From Parvibium lacunae (GTDB taxonomy: Bacteria > Pseudomonadota > Gammaproteobacteria > Burkholderiales > Burkholderiaceae_D): DNA of 64,000 nucleotides. Below, one piece after another: positions 47,877 through 60,133 of this stretch; the stretch's first letter is position 1, and every line of letters begins with the position of its first letter. The stretch lies in contig NZ_QPGB01000001.1 in NCBI RefSeq assembly GCF_003335215.1, positions 434,001-498,000 of the forward strand. The letters run 5' to 3'. A program made the translations under genes and the position numbers. The notes below the pieces were generated by a model. It had not been told where the DNA came from. It saw only the letters and a list, made by a program, of their open reading frames with translations, and did no database searches.

Positions 47877-49340
47877 ATGATGGAACTGCAATTGGTATTA
47901 CTGGGGGTTGGGCTGTTAGTTATCGCTGGGGTATGGGGCTATAACTGGTGGCAAGAGCGCAAGCTGCGTAAACAATTACAAACAGCATTTGGTGGTGCGG
48001 GTGCCGCCCACCATGATGCTTTGTTGGATGATGTCGCCGGTGGCCGCAAGCAGTTTGACTTGCATCCCAACACCTTTGGCAGCACAACGCCCGTTGATTA
48101 CGAGCAAATGGCTGAGGCCCCCGCCTATCGACGAACCGACAATACACTGCCAAGCCAAATTGCGGAAGAGCTTGCGATTGCTGGTGCTTTATCAGAACCT
48201 ATCGGGCCGCTCAAAACCATTAGTGAGCCGGATCTGCGTGAAAATAGCCCTGCTAGCGCCTCACTTTCTGACGTATTGCCTACAGTCACAGCAACCCAAG
48301 TGCTTGGTCCCAATACCTTGCAACGTGCCTATGCTGATACGGTTCCCATTGAGGATATGTCAAATCCCGATCTCGATGCCCTAGAAGCCGCGATTGCACA
48401 CGCGCATCATAGTCATGTGTCGAAGGTCGCTCGCACAGCGGGGGAGCTACGGAGCGAGCCACGGTTATCCGCTATCGACCAGGCTGATAAAGCTTTTACG
48501 CAGGATCACGTTGCGTCGAAAGCATCGGCTGAGCGTCGTGTTGCTACTGGTTCGGGTGTGCTGGATCCAATTATTGACTGTATTATTCAAGCAACGCCCG
48601 CACGTTCGATTTCGGGTGACCATTTGATTGTTCTTGCTCAACGCTATCGGCATGCGGGGTCTAAACCGATTGTGATGGAAGGGCTGCAAGCGCAGCCTGA
48701 TGGGACCGCGTGCTGGACCCGACCGCGTCCGGGAGATGTCTACACTGCCTTACGAATTGGGGTATTGCTCGCTAATCGTAATGGTCCACTGAATGCAATC
48801 GAGTTTTCAGATTTTATTCAGGTTGTTGATCGGCTCGGGGATGAGCTTGATTTTCTACCCCACCATCCGGATATGCAAGAAACGTTGAGCCTTGCCCAGG
48901 CAATGGATCAAATTTGTGCTCGCGTGGATATTCAGATGGGATTGAACATCATGATCCCCAACAATAATTTCAATTTAGCAACTCTGCAAAGCCTATTGGA
49001 AGGAGAGGGGTGTACGCCCCGCCCCGACGGCAAGTATGCTTGGCTTGATGAGCATGGCCGTGTTTTGTTTGTTATTGCCGTCAATGTTGTTGCACCTCAG
49101 TTTTCTTTCCAACTGGATCTGCCGCGCGTGCCAGCACACAGCCGGCCCTTTTCACGGATGACAGAAAAAGCTAAAGCGCTTGCAGCGAAAGTAGAAGGGG
49201 TGTTGGTGGATGATAACCAGCGTCCCCTCTCTGAATTGGCTTTGAATAATATTTCTCAGCAATTAGGACTCTTGTATGAGGAAATGGAGAAAGCTGCGAT
49301 TCCTGCGGGCTCTCCTTTAGCGACCCGGCTCTTCACTTAA
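47877..49340 (+). CDS. zipA: Cell division protein ZipA homologue
   Basis: A 487-residue inner-membrane protein with one N-terminal membrane helix (ELQLVLLGVGLLVIAGVWGYN, residues 3-23), a long variable linker rich in Pro, Ala and charged residues, and a C-terminal FtsZ-binding domain (about residues 330-487, including FSDFIQVVDRLGDELDF and LPRVPAHSRPFSRMTEKAKALA). The placement between smc and ligA is the usual one. It is longer than the E. coli protein (about 330 residues) because of the linker. Confidence 0.9.
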   Translation: MMELQLVLLGVGLLVIAGVWGYNWWQERKLRKQLQTAFGGAGAAHHDALLDDVAGGRKQFDLHPNTFGSTTPVDYEQMAEAPAYRRTDNTLPSQIAEELAIAGALSEPIGPLKTISEPDLRENSPASASLSDVLPTVTATQVLGPNTLQRAYADTVPIEDMSNPDLDALEAAIAHAHHSHVSKVARTAGELRSEPRLSAIDQADKAFTQDHVASKASAERRVATGSGVLDPIIDCIIQATPARSISGDHLIVLAQRYRHAGSKPIVMEGLQAQPDGTACWTRPRPGDVYTALRIGVLLANRNGPLNAIEFSDFIQVVDRLGDELDFLPHHPDMQETLSLAQAMDQICARVDIQMGLNIMIPNNNFNLATLQSLLEGEGCTPRPDGKYAWLDEHGRVLFVIAVNVVAPQFSFQLDLPRVPAHSRPFSRMTEKAKALAAKVEGVLVDDNQRPLSELALNNISQQLGLLYEEMEKAAIPAGSPLATRLFT

Positions 49341-51506
<2,166 letters not shown>

Positions 51507-51527
51507 TTGAATGAAGGGAGTGTCAGC

Positions 51528-52418
51528 ATGCTCAAAAAAGTTCGTAAAGCTGTTTTTCCGGTTGCCGGTATGGGGACTCGATTTTTGCCTGCAACCAAAG
51601 CATCAGCGAAAGAAATGATGTCCGTGGTTGATAAGCCGCTCATTCAATATGCGGTAGAGGAAGCGGTAGCCGCGGGTATTACCGAGATGATTTTTATTAC
51701 AGGTCGCCACAAACGTGCGATTGAAGACCATTTTGATAAGGCCTATGAGCTAGAAAATGAGCTTGAAGCAAAGGGAAAAACAGCGCTGCTTGAAATTGTA
51801 CGCAGTGTTGTTCCCAAAAATGTTAACTGCATTTATATTCGCCAGAACGAGCCATTGGGCTTGGGGCATGCTGTTTTGTGTGCAGAGCCGGTGGTGAATG
51901 ATGAGCCCTTTGCAGTGCTCCTGGCGGACGATTTGATGGATGTTGCCGCAGGCAAGCCCTCTGTTATGCAGCAGATGGTGGATGTGTATGATTTAGAGCA
52001 AGCGAGTGTGTTGGCGGTGCAAACGGTACCTCGCGAGGAAACGAAAAGCTATGGGATTGTCAGCACCCAGCCTTGGAATGCCAATTCGGAGCGCATCATC
52101 GGTATGGTAGAAAAACCAAAGCCAGAGGAGGCCCCTTCTAATTTGGCCGTGGTTGGCCGCTATGTCCTTTCACCTAGGGTTTTTCATCACTTAAAAAATA
52201 TTCCGCCCGGCTCTGGCGGCGAGATTCAACTGACGGATGGGATTGCCGCTTTGTTGGCCGAACAACCTGCCTTTGCGTTCAAGTTTGACGGGGTACGATA
52301 CGATTGTGGTTCAAAAATTGGATTTTTGAAAGCAACGGTTGATCTCGCTTTGAAACACCCAGAAGTGGCTGCAGAGTTTCAACAATTTCTAACACAACGA
52401 GCCGCGTCTTCTCATTAA
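51528..52418 (+). CDS. galU: UTP-glucose-1-phosphate uridylyltransferase GalU
   Basis: A 296-residue enzyme that makes UDP-glucose for envelope polysaccharides. The start is ATG at 51528, with AAGGGAG 7 bases upstream; the in-frame TTG at 51507 has none. Motifs: [54 protein letters not shown] and [22 protein letters not shown]. It is the common GalU/GtaB form. It lies between ligA and the phosphorylase gene, with no sugar cluster around it. Confidence 0.96.
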   Translation: MLKKVRKAVFPVAGMGTRFLPATKASAKEMMSVVDKPLIQYAVEEAVAAGITEMIFITGRHKRAIEDHFDKAYELENELEAKGKTALLEIVRSVVPKNVNCIYIRQNEPLGLGHAVLCAEPVVNDEPFAVLLADDLMDVAAGKPSVMQQMVDVYDLEQASVLAVQTVPREETKSYGIVSTQPWNANSERIIGMVEKPKPEEAPSNLAVVGRYVLSPRVFHHLKNIPPGSGGEIQLTDGIAALLAEQPAFAFKFDGVRYDCGSKIGFLKATVDLALKHPEVAAEFQQFLTQRAASSH

Positions 52419-52432
52419 TCAGCGAGTGATCT

Positions 52433-53185
52433 ATGTTTGCAATTATTGGTGGTAGTGGTCTAGCAAAGTTAACCAATCTTGAGGTCAGCAAACGCCAAGT
52501 GATGCGGACCCCTTATGGCGAACCTTCTGGCGCCCTGACTTTTGGTCAGATTAATGGCGTTGATGTGGTCTTTTTTGCGCGCCATGGCTATGGTCACACC
52601 ATCGCGCCGCATGAAATTAATTACCGCGCTAATTTATGGGCACTGCATGCATTAGATGTCGATGGCATTATTTCGATTGCTTCCGTTGGGGGTATTCGTC
52701 AAGATATGCAACCTGGCACCCTGGTGATCCCCGATCAAATTATTGATTATACTTTTGGGCGCAAACACACCTTCTTTGAAGGCCCAGAGCAGCCGGTCAA
52801 CCATATTGATTTTACCCAACCCTACAGCGAGGAATTGCGCGCCCATTTGTTTGCGGCGGTGGATGGAGTCAGCGAAGCCTGTGTGTTGGGTGCTACGTAT
52901 GCCTGTACGCAAGGTCCCCGACTTGAAACAGCCGCTGAAATTCGCCGTTTGGAGCGCGATGGTGCCGATATCGTTGGCATGACTGGCATGCCAGAAGCCG
53001 CGCTAGCGCGAGAGTTGGGGTTGAAATATGCGACCTTGGCGATTGTGGCGAATTGGGCAGCAGGCAAGGGTGATTCGCGTGAGACTGTTTCAAAAGAGGG
53101 TATTCAACAAACGCTTGAACAGGCAATGCATCGCGTTCGTAAAATTCTTGTTGCTTTTGTGGCGCAACCCGTGAGTGTCGATTAG
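52433..53185 (+). CDS. S-methyl-5'-thioinosine phosphorylase
   Basis: A 250-residue purine-nucleoside phosphorylase-family protein of the MTAP/MTIP type. Strong markers: MFAIIGGSGLAKL, FFARHGYGHTIAPHEINYRANLWAL, the CTQGPRLETAAEIRRLERDGADIVGMTGMPEAALARELGL block. It resembles Pseudomonas PA3004, characterised as specific for methylthioinosine. It would then act after a methylthioadenosine deaminase in polyamine by-product salvage. Substrate specificity cannot be proven from sequence; adenosine-type MTAP is the alternative. Confidence 0.85.
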   Translation: MFAIIGGSGLAKLTNLEVSKRQVMRTPYGEPSGALTFGQINGVDVVFFARHGYGHTIAPHEINYRANLWALHALDVDGIISIASVGGIRQDMQPGTLVIPDQIIDYTFGRKHTFFEGPEQPVNHIDFTQPYSEELRAHLFAAVDGVSEACVLGATYACTQGPRLETAAEIRRLERDGADIVGMTGMPEAALARELGLKYATLAIVANWAAGKGDSRETVSKEGIQQTLEQAMHRVRKILVAFVAQPVSVD

Positions 53186-53212
53186 TCACTTAACACCCGT
53201 TATTGCCAACGT

Positions 53213-55792
53213 TTAGCGCTTTCCTGGCCCGGCCTCTTCCAATACGGCAAGTAGTTCTTGCTCGAATTTGATTTGCTGTTTTGGATGGCTGAAAAGGTCT
53301 CCTTCGAGCAAAAAGCTGTCTTCTACACGCTCCCCTAAGGTCAATATCTTAGCGCTACGTAATCTAACGCGATGCTGAACCAAGGTGTAAGCAATGGCAT
53401 ACAGTAACCCCGGACGATCCGTCGCGGTGAGGTCCATCAGGTGGTATTGCCCTTTGGAATCCGGTTGTAAAACAATATTGGCGGGAACGGGAAAATGCCT
53501 CGAAAGGCGAGAGAGTCTGCCTTTAATGGGTTGGTGTAAGGGCGTTTGCTCGCGTAGTCGCTGTTGTAATTCGCTTTCTACCAGAGCAATAATGTCTCGG
53601 TATTCGACGGCTAGTGTACGGTTAATAATTAAAAACGTATCAAAGGCATAACCTTGTTTTGTTGTGTAAATTTTCGCATCCAGAATACTGAAACTACGAC
53701 TTTCAAAGTAACCACAAATGCGCGCGAATAAATCTGGTTGGTCTGGTAGATAAACGGTAATCTGAAGCCCTTCGCCAATGGGTGCAAGGCGTGCCCGAAT
53801 AATCGGTTCTAGCGTGTCAAAGCGGCTATATAAAAACCGCGTCTGCCAGGCAATATCAGCGGGTTCATGGCGTAAAAAATAGCTGACATCCAGTTGCTGC
53901 CAAAAAGCATGATGCGCATCTGCACTCAGACCGTTCAGGCGCAATATCCGCTCAGCTTCGGCTTGGCGCTCTGAAAATGCCGATTGAATGTTACTGGGGC
54001 TGCCGCCTAAATGTCGCTGGGTAAGGCGAAAGAGGTCTTCTAATAATTTTGCTTTCCAGGCGTTCCACACCTTGGGGCTGGTCCCCCGAATATCTGCGAC
54101 AGTTAATAAATACAGGGCGGTCAGGGCGCGTTCGGTTTTTACGCAGTGGGCGAAGCGGGCAATGATGTCGGGGTCACTGATGTCCTGTTTTTGCGCTACC
54201 GTCGACATGGTTAAGTGGTGCTCTACCAGAAACACGACCAGATCGGTGTCAGCTTTGTCTAATCCATGTGCGCGGCAGAAACGTCGTGCATCTCCTTTAC
54301 CGAGCGCTGAATGGTCGCCACCTCGGCCCTTTGCAATATCATGAAACAGGGCCGCAATATACAAAAGCCAGGGTTTATCGAAGTGGGCCATGAGTTGGCT
54401 GCAAAACGGAAACTCATGAGCATGCTCGGGCATCGTAAAACGTCGCACGTTACGAACTACAAAGAGAATATGCTGATCAACCGTGTAAACATGAAATAAA
54501 TCATGCTGCATTTGACCCACGATACGTCGAAACGGGGGCAGATAGCGGCCCAAAACGCCCAGCTGATTCATGCGGCGCAGTTCGTGAACGATTCCTTTTT
54601 CTGCTTGTAATAGCGCTAAAAATAGCTGACGGTGATAGCGATCGTCTCTAAAGGCTCGATCAATCCGATGTTTGGCATGCCAGATACCGCGCAGGGTTGT
54701 GGTCGTCATGCCTCGTAAGCCGTGGATCTGCATCAATCGGAACGCTTCTAGGAGAGCGGCAGGGCGATGTTCAAAAAGATCTGGCTGACGAATCTCGAGC
54801 AATCCTTGGCGTTCTGCAAAATCGGTATCGAGGGGTGAGAGATTGGCATGCTCAATCGGGAATAGCTGCGCTTCTATATTCTGCAACAGCAGCGTGTTCA
54901 GCTGCATCACGATTTTGGCTGCTTTGTAATAGCGTTGCATCAATACTTCACTGACGCGCTTGCTACCGCTTGGCTTCAGGCCAAAGTGCTGTGCGATGGC
55001 TGTTTGTATATCAAACACCAGACGATCTTCGTGGCGACTAGATTGCAAGTGCAAGGCGATACGGATCTCTCGCAATTGCTTTTCTGTGCGGCGCAATTCT
55101 TTGAGTTCGGCTCGCGTTAGTAATCCTTTGCGTGCCAGCTCAGCCCAATTTTTACCGAGCTGAGCTGCCTTGGCTACCCATAGAATCACCTGTAAGTCAC
55201 GTAATCCGCCGGGGCTTTCTTTACAGTTCGGTTCTAAGCTGTAGGGCGTGTCTTGGTATTTGGCATAACGCTGGCGCTGTTCCAGTTCTTTTGCTCGAAA
55301 AAACTGTTGCGGGTTAAGTTGCTGGCGCAAGACTTTTTTTAGTTTTACATGTTGTTTTCGATCGCCCGCGAGTAAACGGGATTCAAGAAGGGCAGTTTGT
55401 ACAGAAATATCTTTACTCGCTTCAATTAAGCACTCGCTGATACTCCGAACGCTGTGGCCAATTTCTAAGCCTATGTCCCAAAAGCGACTGACCAAGTTGC
55501 TGAGTGCGGGATGGGGTAGGTTTTCTTCCCCCTCTGGCAAAAGAATCAATAAATCAACATCAGAATAGGGGTACATTTCCCCACGCCCATACCCGCCAAT
55601 AGCAATCAGGCTATATGTATTCGGCAGACCATGTTGTTCCCAGGCCAAGCACAGATGCCGATCAATGAGTAATGTGTGGCGATGCAGCAAAGCCACTGAA
55701 TTTGGTTTGGCTTGAGCCTGATACTCATTGAACAGCGCTTGGCGTTGCGCGCGCAGGGCATCACGCTGTTCTTGACTGGCGGGTGTGGTCAT
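53213..55792 (-). CDS. glnD: Bifunctional uridylyltransferase/uridylyl-removing enzyme GlnD
   Basis: An 859-residue nitrogen sensor that uridylylates and deuridylylates PII proteins in response to glutamine. The nucleotidyltransferase motif is IAIGGYGRGEMYPYSDVDLLILL (about residues 65-85). The HD domain contains LYIAALFHDIAKGRGGDHSALG. Two C-terminal ACT domains (starting near YLPDQPDLFARICGYF and LTATDRPGLLYAIAYTLV) sense glutamine. Cotranscribed with map, 4 bases upstream on the same strand. Confidence 0.97.
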   Translation of the reverse strand: MTTPASQEQRDALRAQRQALFNEYQAQAKPNSVALLHRHTLLIDRHLCLAWEQHGLPNTYSLIAIGGYGRGEMYPYSDVDLLILLPEGEENLPHPALSNLVSRFWDIGLEIGHSVRSISECLIEASKDISVQTALLESRLLAGDRKQHVKLKKVLRQQLNPQQFFRAKELEQRQRYAKYQDTPYSLEPNCKESPGGLRDLQVILWVAKAAQLGKNWAELARKGLLTRAELKELRRTEKQLREIRIALHLQSSRHEDRLVFDIQTAIAQHFGLKPSGSKRVSEVLMQRYYKAAKIVMQLNTLLLQNIEAQLFPIEHANLSPLDTDFAERQGLLEIRQPDLFEHRPAALLEAFRLMQIHGLRGMTTTTLRGIWHAKHRIDRAFRDDRYHRQLFLALLQAEKGIVHELRRMNQLGVLGRYLPPFRRIVGQMQHDLFHVYTVDQHILFVVRNVRRFTMPEHAHEFPFCSQLMAHFDKPWLLYIAALFHDIAKGRGGDHSALGKGDARRFCRAHGLDKADTDLVVFLVEHHLTMSTVAQKQDISDPDIIARFAHCVKTERALTALYLLTVADIRGTSPKVWNAWKAKLLEDLFRLTQRHLGGSPSNIQSAFSERQAEAERILRLNGLSADAHHAFWQQLDVSYFLRHEPADIAWQTRFLYSRFDTLEPIIRARLAPIGEGLQITVYLPDQPDLFARICGYFESRSFSILDAKIYTTKQGYAFDTFLIINRTLAVEYRDIIALVESELQQRLREQTPLHQPIKGRLSRLSRHFPVPANIVLQPDSKGQYHLMDLTATDRPGLLYAIAYTLVQHRVRLRSAKILTLGERVEDSFLLEGDLFSHPKQQIKFEQELLAVLEEAGPGKR

Positions 55793-55796
55793 GCAG

Positions 55797-56612
55797 TTAA
55801 TGTTGCGGTGATTGGAGGAGATGTATTGGCGGCATAGGGGAGCCAGCCGATACAGTCAACACCTCGTAGCCTGTTTCGGTGACTAAAACGGTATGTTCCC
55901 ACTGCGCTGACAAGCTGCGGTCGCGGGTAACAATTGTCCAGCCGTCACCCAGCTCTTTGATGTCACGTTTGCCTGCATTGACCATCGGTTCAATCGTGAA
56001 AATCATGCCTGCTTTGAGTTCTTCGAGTGTTCCGGGGCGGCCATAGTGTAAAACTTGTGGATCTTCATGAAACTTTTTGCCGATGCCGTGGCCACAAAAC
56101 TCGCGCACGATGCTGTAGCCTTGTGCTTCTGCATGTCGCTGAATCACGTGTCCGATGTCGCCTAGTCTAGCGCCAGGCTTGACTTGATCAATGCCCAGCC
56201 ACATGCACTCATAAGTTATTTCGCATAACCGTTTAGCGGCAATCGAGCCTTCCCCCACAATGAACATCCTGCTGGTATCGCCGTGGTAGCCATCTTTAAT
56301 GACTGTGATATCTAGATTTACAATATCCCCACTTTTAAGTACTTTTTCACCGGGAATGCCATGGCAAACTTGGTGATTTACCGAGGTACAAATCGATTTA
56401 GGATAAGGTTGATAGCCAGGGGGGCAATAGTTAAGTGGCGCGGGTATGCTTTGTTGGACATTAACCATGTAATCATGACACCGCTGATCTAGTTCATCAG
56501 TGGTCACACCGGGTTTGACGAAGGGCGTAATAAAATCAAGTACTTCCGAGGCAAGGCGTCCTGCTACACGCATTTTTTCAATATCGGTCGGGCTTTTTAT
56601 TGTGATGGCCAT
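55797..56612 (-). CDS. map: Type I methionine aminopeptidase
   Basis: A 271-residue metalloprotease that removes the initiator Met from nascent proteins. Metal ligands are in place: NLDITVIKDGYHGDTSRMF (two Asp), EFCGHGIGKKFHEDP (His), IFTIEPMVNAGK (Glu) and SAQWEHTVLVTETGYEVLT (Glu). The N-terminus has CHDYMVNVQQSIPAPLNYCPPGYQPYPKSICTSVNHQVCHGIP. It is divergent from rpsB and heads map-glnD. The C-terminal extension is about 10 residues. Confidence 0.97.
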   Translation of the reverse strand: MAITIKSPTDIEKMRVAGRLASEVLDFITPFVKPGVTTDELDQRCHDYMVNVQQSIPAPLNYCPPGYQPYPKSICTSVNHQVCHGIPGEKVLKSGDIVNLDITVIKDGYHGDTSRMFIVGEGSIAAKRLCEITYECMWLGIDQVKPGARLGDIGHVIQRHAEAQGYSIVREFCGHGIGKKFHEDPQVLHYGRPGTLEELKAGMIFTIEPMVNAGKRDIKELGDGWTIVTRDRSLSAQWEHTVLVTETGYEVLTVSAGSPMPPIHLLQSPQH

Positions 56613-56619
56613 AGTGGAC

Positions 56620-56649
56620 TTGTCTAAGTAGAAAGAAAAACGTTATAAT
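56620..56649 (+). promoter_or_regulatory. rpsB-tsf promoter
   Basis: TTGTCT (56620-56625) and a consensus TATAAT (56644-56649) are 18 bases apart, so transcription should start near 56656. This leaves a leader of about 200 bases before rpsB. It is the clearest sigma-70 promoter I see in the window. Confidence 0.75.
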
Positions 56650-56655
56650 TATAGG

Positions 56656-56859
56656 CTGTCTTGGTTCTTGCTGCGGGGTTGTTCGCTAGCCAGTACCAAG
56701 GCTAAACGGTAAAAGTTGGGTCCTACGCAGTATCAGGGTCGACTTATTTTTAATCCCTTGCTTATTTCATCTGGGTGTTGTGCTCGGTTTGTGCGCAATA
56801 TAAACGCTAAAAAAGAGGCGTTGTGAAACAAGCAACAGACTTAACCCAAGGAGTGTTTC
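56656..56859 (+). promoter_or_regulatory. rpsB 5' leader, possibly structured
   Basis: About 200 untranslated bases separate the promoter from rpsB. CTTGGT near 56661 can pair with ACCAAG near 56696, with the intervening ~30 bases forming a loop. The ribosome-binding site AAGGAG precedes the ATG by about 8 bases. In E. coli the rpsB leader is the target of S2 autoregulation; whether this leader does the same is inference. Confidence 0.4.
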
Positions 56860-57603
56860 ATGTCTGTGACCATGCGTCAAATGCTGGAAGCCGGTGTGCA
56901 TTTTGGCCACCAAACGCGTTTCTGGAATCCCAAGATGGCCCCTTTCATTTTCGGTCATCGCAATAAAATTCACATTGTTAACCTCGAAAAAACGCTTGCC
57001 AACTTCTTGGATGCAGCGAAATACGCCAAACAATTGGCGGCTAACCGGGGGACGATTCTGTTTGTCGGCACCAAGCGTCAAGCCCGTGAGATTATGGCTG
57101 AAGAAGCGCAGCGTGCAGGTATGCCTTACGTTGACCAGCGCTGGTTGGGTGGCATGCTGACCAATTTCAAAACTGTTAAACAATCGATCAAGCGTCTGAA
57201 AGAAATGCAGACGTTGGTCGAAGAGGGTGGGTTGGAGCGTTTGTCTAAAAAAGAAGCGCTACAATTTTCCCGTGAGCTCGAGAAGCTCGAGAAGTCTATT
57301 GGGGGTATTCAAGAAATGGGTGGCGTGCCCGATGCCATCTTTGTTGTTGATGTTGGCTACCACAAGGGGGCGATCACAGAGGCTAACAAGCTGGGTATTC
57401 CAGTGATCGGCGTGGTTGATACCAACCATTCGCCAGAAGGCGTTACTTACGTTGTTCCTGGTAATGATGACTCAAGCCGTGCGATCCGTCTTTATGCGCG
57501 TGGTATTGCCGATGCGATTCTCGAGGGCAAAGTTAATGCGGTCGAGCAAGTGGTTGAGGCCATCAAGGCAGGGGAAGAAGAGTTCGTTGAGGTTTCAGCC
57601 TAA
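56860..57603 (+). CDS. rpsB: 30S ribosomal protein S2
   Basis: A 247-residue ribosomal protein of normal length. Motifs: [89 protein letters not shown] and [29 protein letters not shown]. It heads the rpsB-tsf-pyrH-frr run and is preceded by a strong promoter and AAGGAG. Confidence 0.99.
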   Translation: MSVTMRQMLEAGVHFGHQTRFWNPKMAPFIFGHRNKIHIVNLEKTLANFLDAAKYAKQLAANRGTILFVGTKRQAREIMAEEAQRAGMPYVDQRWLGGMLTNFKTVKQSIKRLKEMQTLVEEGGLERLSKKEALQFSRELEKLEKSIGGIQEMGGVPDAIFVVDVGYHKGAITEANKLGIPVIGVVDTNHSPEGVTYVVPGNDDSSRAIRLYARGIADAILEGKVNAVEQVVEAIKAGEEEFVEVSA

Positions 57604-57618
57604 GCGCTTTAATTTTGT

Positions 57619-57667
57619 CTAGAGGGCGGTGCTTGTGGTCACTCAGTCGAACCGCATCTGCCCCTAG
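57619..57667 (+). other. Structured rpsB-tsf intergenic region
   Basis: CTAG...GG at 57619-57625 can pair with CC...CTAG at 57661-57667, and GCGGT (57626-57630) with ACCGC (57651-57655), giving an imperfect stem-loop between the genes. It may modulate the ratio of the two proteins or RNA processing; no T-run follows, so it is not an intrinsic terminator. Confidence 0.35.
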
Positions 57668-57699
57668 TGCATTAAACGTAGATAATCAAGGAGTTTGCA

Positions 57700-58581
57700 A
57701 TGGCGGAAATTACCGCAAGCATGGTAAAAGACCTGCGCGAAAAAACTGACGCGCCCATGATGGAATGTAAAAAAGCGCTGACCGAAGCTGGCGGCGATAT
57801 GGCGAAAGCAGAAGAAATTCTGCGTGTAAAACTCGGCAGCAAAGCGAGCAAAGCCGCCACCCGTGTGACCGCCGAAGGCATCGTCGGTACTTTTATCAGC
57901 GCGGATGGCAAGTTGGCTGCGATGGTTGAGGTGAACTGTGAAACTGACTTCGTGGCTAAAAACGAAGACTTCATTGGTTTTGCGCGTAATTTGGCACAAC
58001 TCGTGGCTGAACAAAACCCGACTGATGTGGCCGCTCTGTCGGCATTGAACCTGAATGGTGAGCCAGTCGAAACAGTCCGTACGGCGCTGATCGGTAAAAT
58101 TGGTGAAAATATGGCTATCCGCCGCTTCGTGCGTATTGCCGCACAAGGTCAGGTCACACAATATGTTCACGGTGGTGCCAAAGTGGGTGTGCTGGTGGAT
58201 ATCGCTGGTGGTGATGTCGAGTTTGCTAAAGATTTGGCGATGCACATTGCGGCATTCAAGCCGGTGGCTTTGTCCAAAGAGCAAGTGGCAGCCGAGTTGA
58301 TCGAAAAAGAACGCGCTGTTGCGGCGGCTAAAGCGGCTGAGTCGGGCAAACCGGCTGATATCGTGGCCAAAATGGTTGAGGGTGCTGTGACTAAATATCT
58401 CAAGGAAGTCACCCTGTTAGGCCAGGCCTTTGTTAAAGATGACAAGCAGACGGTTGAGCAGGTGCTCAAGTCTAAAGGCGCGACTGTTTCTGCCTTTACG
58501 CTGTATGTCGTCGGTGAGGGCATTGAGAAAAAAGTGGAGAATTTTGCTGAAGAGGTTGCGGCTGCAGCAGCGGCACGCTAA
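57700..58581 (+). CDS. tsf: Elongation factor Ts
   Basis: A 293-residue nucleotide-exchange factor for EF-Tu. The N-terminal UBA-like domain has [31 protein letters not shown] and the core has [25 protein letters not shown] (TDFV contact motif). [11 protein letters not shown] and the C-terminal module with [23 protein letters not shown] follow. The AAGGAG ribosome-binding site lies 8 bases upstream. It ends before an intrinsic terminator. Confidence 0.99.
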   Translation: MAEITASMVKDLREKTDAPMMECKKALTEAGGDMAKAEEILRVKLGSKASKAATRVTAEGIVGTFISADGKLAAMVEVNCETDFVAKNEDFIGFARNLAQLVAEQNPTDVAALSALNLNGEPVETVRTALIGKIGENMAIRRFVRIAAQGQVTQYVHGGAKVGVLVDIAGGDVEFAKDLAMHIAAFKPVALSKEQVAAELIEKERAVAAAKAAESGKPADIVAKMVEGAVTKYLKEVTLLGQAFVKDDKQTVEQVLKSKGATVSAFTLYVVGEGIEKKVENFAEEVAAAAAAR

Positions 58582-58634
58582 TTGGCAGTAAATATCCATT
58601 GATTGCCTGTAATACTAGGTAGATAGCGTAAAAT

Positions 58635-58667
58635 AAGCCTGACGTAAACTTACGTCAGGCTTTTTTA
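58635..58667 (+). terminator. Intrinsic terminator after tsf
   Basis: AAGCCTGACGT and ACGTCAGGCTT form a perfect 11-bp stem around AACT, followed by TTTT. It ends rpsB-tsf transcripts, so pyrH probably has its own promoter or depends on read-through. Confidence 0.93.
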
Positions 58668-58684
58668 TAGGGAGTAAAGATACC

Positions 58685-58741
58685 CTCGGTCGCGCTAGCG
58701 TTTGCGATCGTGCTAGTGGGCTATCTGCTTCAGATACCGAG
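58685..58741 (+). other. Foldable pyrH leader
   Basis: CTCGGT (58685-58690) can pair with ACCGAG (58736-58741), and TATCTG-CTT-CAGATA inside the segment forms a small hairpin. It lies between the terminator and the pyrH ribosome-binding site AAGGAG. Function unknown; it could be a leader RNA element. Confidence 0.35.
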
Positions 58742-58798
58742 TTGAAGTCGTGATGGGTAGTTCTATCATCGTCATTTAGAAAATAAGGAGAACAATCA

Positions 58799-59521
58799 AT
58801 GACCGTGTCTAACTTGGCATACAAGCGTGTGCTGCTAAAGCTTTCTGGCGAAGCGTTAATGGGCGATGATGCCTATGGTATCAATCGAATCACCATAGAG
58901 CGCATGATCACAGAAATTGCAGATGTCGTGCGTATGGGCGTCGAATTAGCAATTGTAATTGGCGGGGGGAACATTTTTCGTGGCGTTGCGCCTGGCGCTG
59001 CAGGTATGGACCGTGCGACTGCCGATTACATGGGGATGTTGGCAACGATTATGAACGCGCTGGCTCTACAAGATGCTTTTCGGCAGGTTGGTGTGACTGC
59101 GCGTACCATGTCCGCTCTGAATATCGAACAAGTCGTAGAGCCCTATATTCGACCCAAAGCGATGCGTTACTTGGAAGAGGGCAAGGTTGTTATTTTTGCG
59201 GCTGGCACCGGTAACCCCTTCTTTACGACTGATACTGCTGCGGCACTGCGTGGTTCTGAAATTGGTGCAGAAATAGTACTGAAAGCCACTAAAGTGGATG
59301 GGGTGTATACCGCTGATCCCAAAAAAGATCCCAATGCAGTTCGCTATGCGACGATTAGTTTTGATGAGGCGATCAGTAAAAATTTACAAGTTATGGATGC
59401 AACTGCCTTTGCCTTATGTCGCGACCAAAAATTACCAATCAAGGTATTTTCGATTGTTAAGCCAGGGGCTCTCAAGCAGATTATTGAAGGTGCCAATGAG
59501 GGTACACTGGTTCATGTGTGA
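58799..59521 (+). CDS. pyrH: UMP kinase PyrH
   Basis: A 240-residue hexameric kinase that phosphorylates UMP, an essential step of pyrimidine nucleotide synthesis. Motifs: [87 protein letters not shown] and [22 protein letters not shown] lies 9 bases upstream of the ATG. frr follows 14 bases after the stop. Confidence 0.98.
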   Translation: MTVSNLAYKRVLLKLSGEALMGDDAYGINRITIERMITEIADVVRMGVELAIVIGGGNIFRGVAPGAAGMDRATADYMGMLATIMNALALQDAFRQVGVTARTMSALNIEQVVEPYIRPKAMRYLEEGKVVIFAAGTGNPFFTTDTAAALRGSEIGAEIVLKATKVDGVYTADPKKDPNAVRYATISFDEAISKNLQVMDATAFALCRDQKLPIKVFSIVKPGALKQIIEGANEGTLVHV

Positions 59522-59535
59522 AAGGATTCTGAATC

Positions 59536-60096
59536 ATGTCAGTAGCGGAAATTAAAAAAACAGCGGAACAAAAAATGCAAAAGGCGATTGATGCCTTAAA
59601 GCATGATTATCAAAAAGTTCGGACCGGTCGTGCGCACATTGGCCTGCTAGACCACATTCAAGTCGATTATTACGGCTCCCCTGTTCCCATCAGTCAGGTT
59701 GCTAACTTAACATTGGTTGATGCTCGAACCATTGGCGTGCAGCCCTGGGAAAAGAAAATGGTTGCAGTAGTTGAAAAGGCAATCCGCGAATCAGACCTAG
59801 GCCTAAACCCGGCAACGCAAGGGGACTTGATTCGTGTGCCAATGCCTGCACTCACGGAAGAGCGTCGCCGTGAACTATGTAAAGTGGTAAAAAGCGAAGG
59901 TGAAAATGCGAAAGTAGCGGTGCGAAACATTCGCCGTGAGGCGAACGAGCAGCTCAAGAAATTAGTCAAGGAAAAACTAATTTCTGAGGATGACGAGCGC
60001 CGTGCGCAAGATGATGTACAGAAGTTAACCGATAAGCATATTGCCGAGGTTGATAAATTAGCGCAGCAAAAAGAAGCTGAAATTATGACAGTGTAG
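59536..60096 (+). CDS. frr: Ribosome recycling factor
   Basis: A 186-residue tRNA-mimicking protein that, with EF-G, splits post-termination ribosomes. It has [58 protein letters not shown] and the C-terminal [58 protein letters not shown]. The length is standard. It is the last of the translation genes before the lipid/isoprenoid genes. Confidence 0.99.
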   Translation: MSVAEIKKTAEQKMQKAIDALKHDYQKVRTGRAHIGLLDHIQVDYYGSPVPISQVANLTLVDARTIGVQPWEKKMVAVVEKAIRESDLGLNPATQGDLIRVPMPALTEERRRELCKVVKSEGENAKVAVRNIRREANEQLKKLVKEKLISEDDERRAQDDVQKLTDKHIAEVDKLAQQKEAEIMTV

Positions 60097-60133
60097 TTTG
60101 CACTGTCTTTATTGATTATTGCGCCTCTCAAAT

